From: Pseudomonadota bacterium
GTDB taxonomy: Bacteria; Pseudomonadota; Gammaproteobacteria; Acidiferrobacterales; UBA6901
DNA length: 64,000 nt
Direction: 5' to 3'
NCBI GenBank assembly: GCA_021819085.1
Contig: JAKASJ010000006.1
Location: 62,001-126,000 of the forward strand
A program made the translations under genes and the position numbers. The notes under the pieces were generated by a model that worked only from the letters and a program-made list of their open reading frames with translations, had not been told where the DNA came from and did no database searches. This document shows, piece by piece, positions 9,062 to 18,704 of the stretch. Within the stretch, counting starts at the first letter, position 1. Each line of letters opens with the position of its first letter.

Positions 9062-10366
9062 TCAAGACAGTGCGGTCTCGATACGGTTAGTGCCCCCACT
9101 CTTGGCGCGCCGCAGTGCCATTGAGGCGCGCTGCAGCAGGTCTTCAGGGCCTTCTCCGGGAAGATACCAGGCAAGGCCGGATGAAAATGTCGGAGCAGAC
9201 ATCTGCTTTCCGTGATACTCGAAGTAAGTCCCGATCACCCGGTGCCGGGCCTTGTGCAGTGCCGACACTGCCTGTTCACGTCCGGCGTTGGGAAGCAGCA
9301 CGGCAAACTCCCCGCCGTTGCCACAGCGTGCCACCATGTCGTAGGCCCGGAAGCTTGCCAGAATCGCGCGCGCGTAGCAGCGCACCACTTCGTCGGCTAC
9401 CGCGGCACCGGCAAAACTGCCGATGTCTTTGAGCCTGTCCGGGTCGACAATCGCCAGTGCCAGCGGAATTCCATAACGCTGTGCACGTATCGTCTCGGCC
9501 CTGAGGCGATACAGCAGGGCAGCGCGGTTGGGGATTCCGGTAAGCTTATCGGTCAGTGTTGTATCGTGCGGCCGTGCCGTTTCCTCTCCGAGCCGATCAC
9601 AAAGGGATTGAAGCTCGCGTGCGCGACTCTCGGCGGTGCGCAGGTGCCCGGCCAGGCGGTCGTGGTCGCGAATGAGTTCGCCCATGCAATCGAAAAGAAT
9701 CTGCCGGAGGACGATGACTTCCGACGCATTGTCGGCTTGGGGCAGCGCCAGCTGAGCGGTTTTGATGTGGGCGATGAAATCGATCGTTTCGGACAGTGCT
9801 CGCTCCAAACTCTGACCGAGCGCAGCATGAACTTCGGCGAGACGATTGCGCTCGGTCCGATGATCTGGTTCCGTATCGCCGCCGCTTGTCCGCCTCTGCA
9901 TTTGGCGACGACCACTCATCTCCTGGCTTCTCGCAGACCATAACACCGATGCGATCTGCTGCTCGAAGTTTTCGATTGATCCGACCGCACCGGCTTTGGC
10001 ACCCGTTTGCCCCGGACCCGTCGCAGTTCGTGCGTCTTGGCCCGGGTCCAGATACGGGACGATACGTTGCTGAATAAGTATGGTGCGCGCACGGGTAGCG
10101 GAGTCGCTCAGGGGGTTCTTGCTGTACTGGCGCAAGAGCGCATAGACGAAGGCGATGAAAGCGCGGTCGACAGACTTGCGAATATTCGTGCGCACGCTGT
10201 TACCTCGCTCTAGCTGCGCGTGCAGTACAGCGCCGTCGGGCGTCTGTTGCAGGGTGCTCGCGAGCGCCAGAAGCGTGCGAACAATCTCCGATTCGTCAGG
10301 CAGTGCAGGAACGGCGGTCAAAAATAGCTTCCTCTGTTGGGCGGATTCCGGATTTAAATGATCCAC
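9062..10366 (-). CDS. GGDEF-domain protein with a degenerate signature
   Basis: A ~434-residue cytoplasmic protein. The N-terminal ~250 residues are helical and of no family I recognise; the C-terminal ~165 residues form a GGDEF domain recognisable from DKLTGIPNRAAL and the nucleotide-binding core. The active-site loop reads RCGNGGEF (encoded by 9305-9328) in place of the usual RYGG(D/E)EF, one residue longer and with the catalytic acid changed, so diguanylate cyclase activity is doubtful. The start is uncertain: the GTG at 10366 is used here; a TTG at 10402 would add 12 residues. It may act as a c-di-GMP or GTP sensor, which is inference. Confidence 0.82.
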   Translation of the reverse strand: MDHLNPESAQQRKLFLTAVPALPDESEIVRTLLALASTLQQTPDGAVLHAQLERGNSVRTNIRKSVDRAFIAFVYALLRQYSKNPLSDSATRARTILIQQRIVPYLDPGQDARTATGPGQTGAKAGAVGSIENFEQQIASVLWSARSQEMSGRRQMQRRTSGGDTEPDHRTERNRLAEVHAALGQSLERALSETIDFIAHIKTAQLALPQADNASEVIVLRQILFDCMGELIRDHDRLAGHLRTAESRARELQSLCDRLGEETARPHDTTLTDKLTGIPNRAALLYRLRAETIRAQRYGIPLALAIVDPDRLKDIGSFAGAAVADEVVRCYARAILASFRAYDMVARCGNGGEFAVLLPNAGREQAVSALHKARHRVIGTYFEYHGKQMSAPTFSSGLAWYLPGEGPEDLLQRASMALRRAKSGGTNRIETALS

Positions 10367-10503
10367 AAGGGAAAATCTACCTTCCAGCGGCCAAAATAAC
10401 AAATTTCGCAGGAATCGGGCTGCAGCTCCGCCATGTTACCGGCGTGAAGACCGGTTTATGTTCGCGGCTGGCAACAGTGGTTATGGCGGCTGAAATCCGC
10501 CCG

Positions 10504-11076
10504 TTAACGTCCCGGCAGGTCCACGACCGACTGTCGCAGGCCTCGGGCCTTTGCCCTTGCCGGGGCTTCGTCCGCCCGCTTGAGCCAGGCCGCGGGTTCT
10601 TCGCCATAGCCCGATCGGCGCGCCAGCGGGGCTATGGCGACGTGCCCGGTCGATGACTCCAGGGGGCAGTAGCGGCGAGCGCCACGGGTACGCCCGCACG
10701 GCCGCTACGGGCAGGTCGGCTGCCTTCGCCGGCCCGCCGGCAATGCCCTGTTTTTTGAATGCCCCAGTCCCGAATGCGGTCTGCGGCCGGCAGGCGCCGG
10801 ATAACTCGGACCGCGATCCTTGTTACCGGGTCGCTTGGGGGCTTGCCGATGTAGTTGTCGAGCATACGCTGCAGCAACCCGGCGAAACCCGGATCGCAGC
10901 GACCGCCCCCTTGCCCGATAACGCCGCACGGCACGGTCGATCAGATCGTGGAGGATCTTTCGCTCCGTGGTTTTCCGCAGGCCAGCCAGCAGGCGCTTGA
11001 GGTTTTCCGCGGCGGAATCAGTGCCAGTTCCGATATTTTCAATGTGCAAGACCGCCCCTCGCGGCAAAACAGTCAC
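10504..11076 (-). pseudogene. Possible frameshifted remnant, similar in part to the neighbouring GGDEF protein
   Basis: No intact gene fits here, but protein-like text appears on the minus strand in successive frames: an opening from the ATG at 11076 (AENLKRLLAGLRKTTERKI), then in another frame GLLQRMLDNYIGKPPSDPVT near 10830-10890, then in a third frame a C-terminus with EEPAAWLKRADEAPARAKAR ending at a TAA at 10504. The middle stretch resembles the N-terminal region of the adjacent GGDEF protein (LLRQYSKNPLSDSATR), suggesting a decayed tandem paralogue. The similarity is judged by eye only, and sequencing errors could also produce the shifts. Confidence 0.3.
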
Positions 11077-11233
11077 CGCCCTACAGTCTGGTTATATGCA
11101 CAAAACGGTAACCATCCCTGCCGGCAGCGCTGCTGTCCGACCGTCACCCCGGTGCGCCTGACCGACGGCCGGGACCGGCCTGACCGGCGTACACTATCGA
11201 CGATCAGAGATCACTTTTGGGAGACCACGCGAC

Positions 11234-11827
11234 ATGAAAAGTCTGAGCAAGACGTTTCTCACAGGATTGTTCGCCATATTGCCGGTCGCCGTTACCTTTT
11301 ACGTGCTGGTCAAGCTGGCATCCTGGGCGGAGTCGATTTTGGGTACCGCGATAAAGCTGGTGCTTCCGGCCGGCCTGTACCATGTAGGCATGGGGCTGGT
11401 CTCCGGCATATTGCTGATTTTTGTTCTGGGTGTGCTGATGCGGGTCTTCGTGGTGCGTCGCCTGTTCGGATGGGGCGAGGCTATTCTCGGCCGGATTCCG
11501 TTGGTCAAGGTGATTTTCGGTTCGGTGCGTGACCTCATGGGCTTTTTCTCCGGAAGCAAGGCCCGCGGCTTCAGTCAGGTGGTCTTGGTGAGCCTGGGCC
11601 AGACGAACCTCAGCACGCTCGGATTTGTAACCCGCGAAATTTTCACCGGGTTTCCGCCGGAAATGGGTGGCGAAGATATCGTGGCGGTGTACATACCGCT
11701 GAGTTATCAGATCGGCGGGCACATGGTGCTCGTACCGCGTACCGCCATCAAACCACTTCCCATGTCCATGCAGGATGCGATGCGGTTCGCGATTACTGCA
11801 GGCATGACGTCAGGCGTGCCGTCCTGA
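11234..11827 (+). CDS. DUF502 family inner-membrane protein
   Basis: A 197-residue membrane protein with two N-terminal hydrophobic segments (about residues 8-30 and 48-72) followed by a soluble domain containing RIPLVKVIFGSVRDL, PLSYQIGGHMVLVPR and a short C-terminal tail, all typical of DUF502 proteins. The family is widespread in bacteria, but no biochemical role is established. A ribosome-binding-like GGGAG lies ahead of the ATG. The gene is alone on its strand and converges on the malate dehydrogenase gene with 8 bases between stops. Confidence 0.88.
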   Translation: MKSLSKTFLTGLFAILPVAVTFYVLVKLASWAESILGTAIKLVLPAGLYHVGMGLVSGILLIFVLGVLMRVFVVRRLFGWGEAILGRIPLVKVIFGSVRDLMGFFSGSKARGFSQVVLVSLGQTNLSTLGFVTREIFTGFPPEMGGEDIVAVYIPLSYQIGGHMVLVPRTAIKPLPMSMQDAMRFAITAGMTSGVPS

Positions 11828-11835
11828 AGTGCGCC

Positions 11836-12765
11836 TTATCCGAGATTGAGACGCGCGAGATCCGCGCGGACGTGTTCGGCCGAGCGGACGAACTCACCGG
11901 ACTCATCTTCATTCAGCTCCAGCTCCACGACCCGCTCCATGCCGCCGCTGCCCAGTATCACCGGCACCCCCATGCATATCCCATTCTGACCGTACTCCCC
12001 GTCGAGTATGGCGACGCAGGGAAGGATTCGCTTGCGTCCGTGCTGGATGGCATCGACCATCGTCGCAACCGCCGCGGCCGGAGCATCGTAGGCGCTGCTG
12101 GTCTTGCGCAAAGCCAGGATCTCCGCACCTCCCTGACGTGTTCGTTCGGCGATGCGCGCGACGGTCTGCGCGTCCAGGAAGCAGCTGATGGGAATGCCAT
12201 TGATGCAGCTGTATCGGGGCAGTGGGACCATGGTGTCCCCATGCCCTCCCAGCACCATGGCCGTGATGTCCTTGATTGAAAAGCCGGTTTCCATCGCCAC
12301 AAAACTTGCCATGCGTGTCGAGTCAAGGACCCCGGACAGGCCGAAGACCCGGCTGCGCTTCCAGCCGCTGCGTTTCCATGCCACATAGGTAAGCACGTCA
12401 ACGGGGTTGGTTACCATGAGAATCATGGCTTTCGGCGCCGAGCGTACCGCCTCATCGACTACCTCAGTGATAACCGGAACATTGACATCCAGCACGTCGG
12501 ACCGCGACATTCCAGGTTTGCGGGGGACGCCGGCGGTGATGATGATCAGGTCCGAGCCGGCCATCGCATTGAGTTCGTTGTGTCCGGTAAGCTTGGTGTC
12601 GAACCCGAATATCGGCGCGGATTCCTGTATGTCCAGAGCAGTGCCCTGGGGCATGCCTTCCTTGATATCGATGAGTGCGATCCGCCGACACAGTTCCGCC
12701 TTGGCGAGATTATGAGCCGTCGACTCGCCTACCCGTCCTGCACCTACGATGGTAATTTTTTCCAT
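11836..12765 (-). CDS. mdh: Malate dehydrogenase, LDH-like type
   Basis: A 309-residue NAD-dependent 2-hydroxyacid dehydrogenase. The Rossmann motif GAGRVGE is at residues 7-13, the mobile loop reads GVPRKPGMSR, whose arginine at the specificity position favours oxaloacetate/malate over pyruvate/lactate, and the catalytic histidine lies in GGHGDTMVP. This is the type-3, LDH-like malate dehydrogenase rather than the enteric type. It serves the TCA cycle in the cytoplasm. AAGGAG precedes the ATG with 7-base spacing. The malic enzyme gene lies 247 bases upstream on the same strand, so malate can be routed to oxaloacetate or pyruvate by neighbouring genes. Confidence 0.93.
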   Translation of the reverse strand: MEKITIVGAGRVGESTAHNLAKAELCRRIALIDIKEGMPQGTALDIQESAPIFGFDTKLTGHNELNAMAGSDLIIITAGVPRKPGMSRSDVLDVNVPVITEVVDEAVRSAPKAMILMVTNPVDVLTYVAWKRSGWKRSRVFGLSGVLDSTRMASFVAMETGFSIKDITAMVLGGHGDTMVPLPRYSCINGIPISCFLDAQTVARIAERTRQGGAEILALRKTSSAYDAPAAAVATMVDAIQHGRKRILPCVAILDGEYGQNGICMGVPVILGSGGMERVVELELNEDESGEFVRSAEHVRADLARLNLG

Positions 12766-13012
12766 TGACCGCTCCTTTATCCGTTTGTCGAGTCTCAGTT
12801 CACGCCTTCGACTTTTTTAGTATAGAAGAACGGAGGGGAGTTCCCGGCCGGCGCGTTGCCCGGCACCAAATCCGTGTGGCATGCTGCCATGTCCGCCCGC
12901 CTTGCATCTGCCGACGAGTGCGCACGGACCGGACTATCGGTCGCGTGCCCAGCCCGTCTCAGGTCGAGCAAACTCAGATCCAGGATCCGGACAGCGCGGC
13001 GAGGTGCCCGGG

Positions 13013-14308
13013 CTATTCCAGTGACAGGCTCTTGGGCTGGCGGCCTGGCCAGACACCATCCGGCGGTCGGCTGTAATGCGCGGGGAAGGGGCCGCGCGCC
13101 ACGCCCGAGTCGATGGCCGCCTGAGCCACAGCCGGCGGCACGACCTGGATCAGTCTCGGGTCCAGCGGCTTGGGAATGATGTAGTCGGGTCCATAGCTCA
13201 GGCTTGCCAGTTTATAGGCCTCGAGTACCTGGGCGGGTACGGGTTCGTGTGTCAGGGAACAGAGCGTTTTGACGGCCGCGATCATCATCTCCCGGTTGAT
13301 GCTGCGCGCACGCACGTCCAAGGCTCCCCGGAAGATGAACGGAAATCCCAGCACATTATTGATCTGATTCGGAAAATCTGATCTGCCGGTAGCCATGATC
13401 AGGTCGTTGCGCACGCGGTGCGCAACTTCGGGGCGAATCTCCGGGTCGGGGTTGGAAAGCGCAAAAACAATGGGCCTTGGAGCCATCGACGCGAGCATAT
13501 CTGGCGTGACCAGATTAGCGGCCGATACGCCCACGAAGACGTCGGCGCCGCCCATGGCATCCGCGAGGCTGCGTGCCCCGGTGATGTGGGCAAAGCGCTG
13601 CTTGTACACGTTCAGGTCATCACGACCGCTATGGATTACACCCTTGCTGTCGACCATCAGGATGTTCTTGATATCGGCACCGAGGGTCTCCAGCAGGCCC
13701 ATGGACGTCAGGCCGGCTGCACCCGCCCCCAGACAGACGATGCGGGCCTCCGCAAGTGTTTTGCCCTGAAGCTCGAGAGCATTGAGCAGGCCGGCGGCAA
13801 TGATCACTGCTGTGCCATGCTGGTCGTCGTGAAATACCGGGATATCCAAAAGCTTCATGAGGGCTTCCTCGATCACGAAGCATTCTGGTGCAGCGATATC
13901 TTCGAGGTTAATTCCTCCGAATGTTGGCGCGATCGCCGCCACGGTGCTGATAAATTCTTCGGTGGTGCGCGCCGCAACCTCGATGTCGAATACGTCGATG
14001 CCGGCAAAATATTTGAAAAGCACCGCCTTGCCCTCAAGTACCGGTTTCGCCGCTATCGGACCGACGTTTCCCAGGCCCAGTACTGCAGTGCCGTCGGTAA
14101 TGACTGCAACCAGATTGCCGCGGTTGGTGTAGCGGTATGCCGCTTCCGGGTTGCGGGCTATCTCACGCACCGGTTCCGCCACACCCGGCGTGTAGGCCAG
14201 GGACAGATCGTACTGTGACACGCAGGGTTTGCTTGGCGTAACGCTCAGCTTGCCCGGTACCGGCAGTGCGTGATAGTCGAGGGCGGCTTGTCTGAAATCG
14301 TTATTCAT
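13013..14308 (-). CDS. Malic enzyme (malate dehydrogenase, oxaloacetate-decarboxylating)
   Basis: A 431-residue malic enzyme of the short bacterial type without a phosphotransacetylase tail. Visible are YTPGVAEP near the N-terminus, the metal and substrate region FHDDQHGTA, and the nucleotide motif CLGAGAAGL. It converts malate to pyruvate and CO2 with reduction of NAD(P); cofactor choice is not certain. The ATG at 14308 is chosen because the longer in-frame start at 14461 would read through the rpmE terminator hairpin and adds no family sequence. Confidence 0.92.
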   Translation of the reverse strand: MNNDFRQAALDYHALPVPGKLSVTPSKPCVSQYDLSLAYTPGVAEPVREIARNPEAAYRYTNRGNLVAVITDGTAVLGLGNVGPIAAKPVLEGKAVLFKYFAGIDVFDIEVAARTTEEFISTVAAIAPTFGGINLEDIAAPECFVIEEALMKLLDIPVFHDDQHGTAVIIAAGLLNALELQGKTLAEARIVCLGAGAAGLTSMGLLETLGADIKNILMVDSKGVIHSGRDDLNVYKQRFAHITGARSLADAMGGADVFVGVSAANLVTPDMLASMAPRPIVFALSNPDPEIRPEVAHRVRNDLIMATGRSDFPNQINNVLGFPFIFRGALDVRARSINREMMIAAVKTLCSLTHEPVPAQVLEAYKLASLSYGPDYIIPKPLDPRLIQVVPPAVAQAAIDSGVARGPFPAHYSRPPDGVWPGRQPKSLSLE

Positions 14309-14420
14309 ACGCTCGCGTGCCAAACGGGTAGGTATCGATATGCCGGTGGGCGCCGGCTTGTGCGACGCGCCCCCCTTCTCCGCTGAAGGCCCGACCAGCC
14401 CGGGCGTCTCTCCGGTCCAA

Positions 14421-14452
14421 AACAAGAAGGCGCCATCCGGCGCCTTCTTGTT
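14421..14452 (-). terminator. Rho-independent terminator of rpmE
   Basis: A perfect 14-base inverted repeat (arms 14421-14434 and 14439-14452, loop ATCC) with a GC-rich core. Read on the minus strand it begins 24 bases after the rpmE stop and is followed by TTTT. It separates rpmE from the malic enzyme gene on the same strand. Confidence 0.9.
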
Positions 14453-14476
14453 GTTCATCAAGAAGCATCCCGGCTG

Positions 14477-14689
14477 CTAGCGCTTGGCGCTCATTCCGTA
14501 TTTCTGGCGGAATTTCTCCACCCGTCCGGCACTGTCCACGATCTTCTGTTTGCCCGTATAAAAGGGGTGGCAGCTAGCACAGACTTCGACCTGCAGGTCA
14601 TGGCCGAGGGTGGAGCGGGTCTTGAATCCATTGCCGCAGGCGCAGGTTACCTGGATTTCCGTGTATTCGGGATGTATGCCGGTTTTCAT
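14477..14689 (-). CDS. rpmE: 50S ribosomal protein bL31, zinc-binding form
   Basis: A 70-residue protein matching bL31. The four zinc-ligand cysteines are present as TCACGNGF (C16, C18) and CASC (C37, C40), so this is the Zn-containing RpmE rather than the zinc-free YkgM paralogue induced under zinc limitation. [20 protein letters not shown] is the usual family signature. It lies downstream of rho on the same strand and ends at a strong intrinsic terminator. Confidence 0.97.
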   Translation of the reverse strand: MKTGIHPEYTEIQVTCACGNGFKTRSTLGHDLQVEVCASCHPFYTGKQKIVDSAGRVEKFRQKYGMSAKR

Positions 14690-14771
14690 GGGTTACCTCT
14701 GCTCTGGGCGGGTCGGAAGACCCCAAGGGCCGTGCATCTTAAGCAAAACTCGAGTGCTACGCAAGCCCGAT

Positions 14772-16028
14772 TCAGCGTTTCATGGAATCGAAAAATTCGG
14801 CGTTGTTCTTGGTCGACCGCATCCTGTCGAGCAGGAATTCGGAGGCCTCCATGTCATCCATCGGATGCAACAGCTTGCGCAATATCCACATTTTCTGCAG
14901 TTCCGTCGGCTCTATCAAGAGTTCTTCGCGGCGCGTGCCGGAACGGTTGATGTTGATGGCCGGATAGACGCGCTTTTCCGAGAGCCTGCGGTCAAGATGG
15001 ATCTCCATGTTGCCCGTGCCCTTGAACTCCTCGTAGATGACGTCGTCCATCTTGGAGCCGGTCTCAATCAGCGCCGTGGCCAGAATGGTGAGGCTGCCAC
15101 CCTCCTCGATGTTGCGCGCTGCGCCGAAAAACCGCTTTGGCCGTTGCAGCGCATTTGCGTCGACGCCACCGGTAAGCACCTTGCCTGAAGCCGGAACAAC
15201 CGTGTTGTAGGCGCGTGCCAGACGCGTGATCGAATCAAGCAGGATGATCACGTCGCGTTTATGCTCAACCAGCCGCTTGGCCTTCTCAATCACCATCTCT
15301 GCAACCTGCACATGACGGGTTGCGGGCTCGTCGAACGTCGAAGAAATAACTTCGCCGCGGACCGAGCGCTGCATTTCCGTCACTTCCTCCGGGCGCTCAT
15401 CGATCAGCAGCACGATCAGCAGGCACTCCGGATGATTGGCGGTGATCGAATGGGCGATGTTTTGCAACATGACCGTCTTCCCGCTCTTCGGCGAGGAGAC
15501 GATCAGGCCGCGCTGTCCCATACCTATGGGGGCGATCAGGTCGATCACCCGGCCGGTGAGGTTTTCGCTCGACGCGTTGTCCCGCTCGAGCTTGAGTCGC
15601 CGATTTGGATGCAGCGGCGTCAGGTTCTCGAACAGCACCTTGTTCTTGGCTTCCTCGGGGGACTGGTAGTTGACCTGGTCCACCTTGAGCAGCGCGAAGT
15701 AACGTTCCGATTCTTTGGGCGGACGGATGGTGCCGCTCACTGTGTCGCCAGTACGCAGATTGAAGCGCCTGATCTGGGACGGCGAAACGTAGATGTCATC
15801 CGGTCCGGCCAGGTAGGAACTGTCAGCCGACCGCAGGAATCCGAATCCGTCCTGAAGGATTTCCACCACGCCTTCGCCGGTGATGTCCTCTCCCTTTTTT
15901 GCCTGGGCCTTGAGCAGTGCGAATATCAGGTCCTGCTTGCGCAGCCGGCTGCCGCCCTCGAGGTCCATGGCCGTGGCCATGTCGACCAGTTCGGTGGCGG
16001 GTTTTTTCTTCAGTTCTGAAAGGTTCAT
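14772..16028 (-). CDS. rho: Transcription termination factor Rho
   Basis: A 418-residue hexameric RNA-dependent helicase. The N-terminus ([15 protein letters not shown]) and the cold-shock RNA-binding fold with GFGFLRS are followed by the ATPase domain: Walker A SPKSGKT, Walker [11 protein letters not shown] and the arginine-finger region near the C-terminus. The length equals that of the enteric protein. The ATG at 16028 is selected since the extra 12 upstream residues have no family match. It is downstream of trxA on the same strand, separated by a 210-base leader, a common place for Rho autoregulation. Confidence 0.97.
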   Translation of the reverse strand: MNLSELKKKPATELVDMATAMDLEGGSRLRKQDLIFALLKAQAKKGEDITGEGVVEILQDGFGFLRSADSSYLAGPDDIYVSPSQIRRFNLRTGDTVSGTIRPPKESERYFALLKVDQVNYQSPEEAKNKVLFENLTPLHPNRRLKLERDNASSENLTGRVIDLIAPIGMGQRGLIVSSPKSGKTVMLQNIAHSITANHPECLLIVLLIDERPEEVTEMQRSVRGEVISSTFDEPATRHVQVAEMVIEKAKRLVEHKRDVIILLDSITRLARAYNTVVPASGKVLTGGVDANALQRPKRFFGAARNIEEGGSLTILATALIETGSKMDDVIYEEFKGTGNMEIHLDRRLSEKRVYPAININRSGTRREELLIEPTELQKMWILRKLLHPMDDMEASEFLLDRMRSTKNNAEFFDSMKR

Positions 16029-16238
16029 AAGTCTTTGGGTCGGATCGGTGGCGGCTGGGTACATAGGGAGGGAACAGGGCGGGCCTGCCCAACGGGGCGG
16101 CCCTATGGGTTGAAAGAAAAGGGCTTAAACCTGACTAATTTGGAGTTGGAAAATTCAAAAAGGAATTATTCGATTCTTGGTGAGCAACCATAGCACCTGT
16201 TTCGGCTGTCGTCCAGTATGATGTGCCCTGTGACGTCA

Positions 16239-16565
16239 TCACAGGTTGCCGTCGATGAACGCCGACAGCTGCGATTTGGAGACCGCGCCGACCTTGGTTG
16301 CTTCCACATTGCCGTTTTTGAAAAGCATCAGCGTCGGAATACCGCGAATGCCGTATTTCGGTGGTGTTGCCGGATTTTCATCGATGTTGAGCTTGATGAT
16401 CTTGAGCTTGCCTGCGTACTCTCCCGAGATCTCTTCAAGCACGGGAGCAATCATCTTGCAGGGTCCGCACCACTCCGCCCAGAAATCGACCAACACCGGT
16501 CCCGGTGCCTTGAGTACCTCCTGTTCGAACGAGCTGTCCGTAACATGACTGATGTCTTGACTCAT
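16239..16565 (-). CDS. trxA: Thioredoxin 1
   Basis: A 108-residue thioredoxin with the active site WCGPC, the cis-proline motif GIPTLMLF and the usual FWAEW lead-in. It reduces cytoplasmic disulfides with electrons from thioredoxin reductase; the thioredoxin pool also feeds electrons to the DsbD encoded at 32.7-35.0 kb. The ATG at 16565 gives the canonical N-terminus [10 protein letters not shown]; a longer in-frame opening to 16733 has no family sequence. Divergent from rhlB and upstream of rho, as in many Gammaproteobacteria. Confidence 0.96.
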   Translation of the reverse strand: MSQDISHVTDSSFEQEVLKAPGPVLVDFWAEWCGPCKMIAPVLEEISGEYAGKLKIIKLNIDENPATPPKYGIRGIPTLMLFKNGNVEATKVGAVSKSQLSAFIDGNL

Positions 16566-16769
16566 GGTCGATTGTCTCCGACGTGACTGTGGGGTGGGTT
16601 GCCAAAAGGCATTCGGGCGCTCCGTTGCCGCATGCCGGGGGCGGTCATATTTTGAGCGGATTTGCCCTGTCATTGCAAGGATACGGCCGCAAATCGGTGG
16701 TTTCAGGCCAGATTTGTGTAACTCCTGTCCCAAAGGTGGGCATTTCCTGTTATTCTTGGCGCACCATCA

Positions 16770-18200
16770 ATGAGCACACAACACCCCACTGACCGGCGAT
16801 TTGCCGACTTGAGCCTGGCGGAACCTCTGCTGCGGGGCGTCGGCGACCTCGGATTCGAATACTGCACTCCTATCCAGGCAGCAGCTCTGCCGCTGGCACT
16901 GGCGGGGCACGATGTTGCGGGTCAGGCACAGACAGGCACCGGTAAGACTGCGGCATTCCTGCTGGCAGCGTTCAATTATCTCTTGACACATCCGGCGGCC
17001 CCGACCCGCCGCGCCGACCAGCCGCGGGTCGTGATCCTTGCGCCTACTCGCGAGCTGGCCATACAGATCCACAAGGATGCCGAAATGCTGGGCGCGCATA
17101 CCGGTCTGCGGCTGGTCCTGGTCTACGGCGGCACCGGATACGAATCTCAGCGACGTGCCCTCGAACAGGGGGTGGACGTGCTGGTCGGGACTCCGGGACG
17201 CATGATCGATTATTTCAAGCAGCATGTTTTTGGACTCGATGCGGTCCAGGTCATGGTGCTGGATGAGGCCGACCGCATGTTTGACCTCGGCTTCATCAAG
17301 GACATCCGCTATCTGCTGCGGCGGATGCCTCCGCCTGCCCAGCGTTTGGGCATGCTGTTCTCCGCGACCCTGTCCTATCGCGTTATCGAGCTTGCCTACG
17401 AACATATGAATAACCCGCAGCTCATCAAGATTGAGCCGGACAAGATCACTGCGGACAACGTCACCGAAACGATCTACCACACCGCCAACGAGGAAAAGAT
17501 CCCCTTGCTTGTGGGCCTGCTGCGGCAAACGGATCCGAGGCGCAGCCTGGTTTTCACCAACACCAAGGGTGCCGCGGAGCGGCTGCGTGCGTGGCTGTCA
17601 GCAAACGGTTTCAATGCCGAAGTGCTTTCGGGAGACGTGCCGCAGACCAAGCGCCAGCATCTGTTGCGCGAATTCCAGGATGGAAAGCTTCCGATACTGG
17701 TAGCAACCGACGTTGCGGCCCGCGGGCTGCACATTCCCGACGTGAGCCACGTATTCAATTTCGATCTGCCGCAGGATCCCGAGGACTATGTGCATCGCAT
17801 AGGGCGCACCGCGCGCGCCGGCGCGACCGGCGACGCCATCAGCTTTGCCTGCGAGGAATACGCATTTTCATTGATGGACATCGAGCAGTATATCGGGCAC
17901 AAGATCCCGGTCGAGCGCTTGAGCGACGACCTGCTGCCCGTACTCGAGCAGCCTCCCGGCTGGGCGGCGCGCGCGCGTGGGCGTCCTCCAGGCCATCATG
18001 ACGCACGACCGCGTGGACGCGGGGCGGATCGTTTACGGCGGCACTCCGTCGCAAAGCCGGACAGCAGAGTCCGCGAACAACCACCACTATCCGTGGCGCC
18101 CGAGGTTCCGGACGCGACGGGCCCCAAAGCCGAAACGCCGCGGTCGAAGCGCGGTTCGTTGCACCGCTACAAGCAGAAAGAGAAGCCGGTGATCGGATGA
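16770..18200 (+). CDS. rhlB: ATP-dependent RNA helicase RhlB (DEAD-box)
   Basis: A 476-residue DEAD-box helicase. In order: Q motif (FEYCTPIQ), motif I GTGKT, PTRELA, TPGR, DEAD within [16 protein letters not shown], and the C-terminal lobe motif [10 protein letters not shown]. The spacing and the residues around [17 protein letters not shown] are characteristic of RhlB, a degradosome helicase that unwinds RNA for RNase E and PNPase. The last ~80 residues form a low-complexity Arg/Pro-rich tail, longer than in some relatives, probably an RNA- or RNase-E-binding tail. Location opposite trxA supports the name. Confidence 0.94.
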   Translation: MSTQHPTDRRFADLSLAEPLLRGVGDLGFEYCTPIQAAALPLALAGHDVAGQAQTGTGKTAAFLLAAFNYLLTHPAAPTRRADQPRVVILAPTRELAIQIHKDAEMLGAHTGLRLVLVYGGTGYESQRRALEQGVDVLVGTPGRMIDYFKQHVFGLDAVQVMVLDEADRMFDLGFIKDIRYLLRRMPPPAQRLGMLFSATLSYRVIELAYEHMNNPQLIKIEPDKITADNVTETIYHTANEEKIPLLVGLLRQTDPRRSLVFTNTKGAAERLRAWLSANGFNAEVLSGDVPQTKRQHLLREFQDGKLPILVATDVAARGLHIPDVSHVFNFDLPQDPEDYVHRIGRTARAGATGDAISFACEEYAFSLMDIEQYIGHKIPVERLSDDLLPVLEQPPGWAARARGRPPGHHDARPRGRGADRLRRHSVAKPDSRVREQPPLSVAPEVPDATGPKAETPRSKRGSLHRYKQKEKPVIG

Positions 18201-18704
18201 ATTCCGGCGTGGCGGAGCTGCGCCACGTACTGAATGTCGGCAAACCCGCGTTTCGACAGTGCAGGACAAGGCTGGCTGCATGACCCTGGCCTGGCTTCAC
18301 GGATACGCGGCGGGACGATATCTGTACCCCCCGCTTCAGAATTGCCGAACGGGACCCGCATGTTCGCACTCGCAGGGAATTCAGGCCGCGCGGCCTGTTG
18401 CGGACTCACGGTACCGGGCGCATGCCTTCCTTTTTCCCGGTGTCGCGAATCGGGTTCGGCGCCGGTACAACCCGGCCAGACCGACATGACCTGCGTTCTG
18501 TTGCCCGGCCGGGACGCTGCATATTCGGAGCAGCGTCAGTCCGGAAGGAACGTCCGGTTTCGGATCCGGCTTACACGTACCTAAAGCGTCCCGACGGCAC
18601 GACGAAGCCGATTTGATCCTGCAAACGCAGTTGCCGAAGCGCTGCCGGCGGAATGTCTGGATCTCTTCCTACTCATCGCCGAACAATGCTGGTAATGTAG
18701 TGCC
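18201..18704 (+). other. Intergenic region without a recognisable gene
   Basis: Between rhlB and the NfeD gene I see no convincing reading frame on either strand. A 28-codon frame starts in an ATGA overlap with the rhlB stop but has no other support. A 16-base perfect palindrome lies at 18382-18397 without a following T run. A promoter for the NfeD-slipin operon is presumably located here, but I cannot point to one. Confidence 0.5.

Noticed and set aside
14309..14461. N-terminal extension of malic enzyme to 14461
   Set aside because: The extension is the translated rpmE terminator hairpin and spacer; the family N-terminus begins at 14308.
16227..16245. Seven-base hairpin at the trxA stop
   Set aside because: It overlaps the stop codon and no T run follows on the minus strand.
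18382..18397. Perfect 16-base palindrome downstream of rhlB
   Set aside because: It has no T run and is far from the rhlB stop, so a terminator call is not supported.
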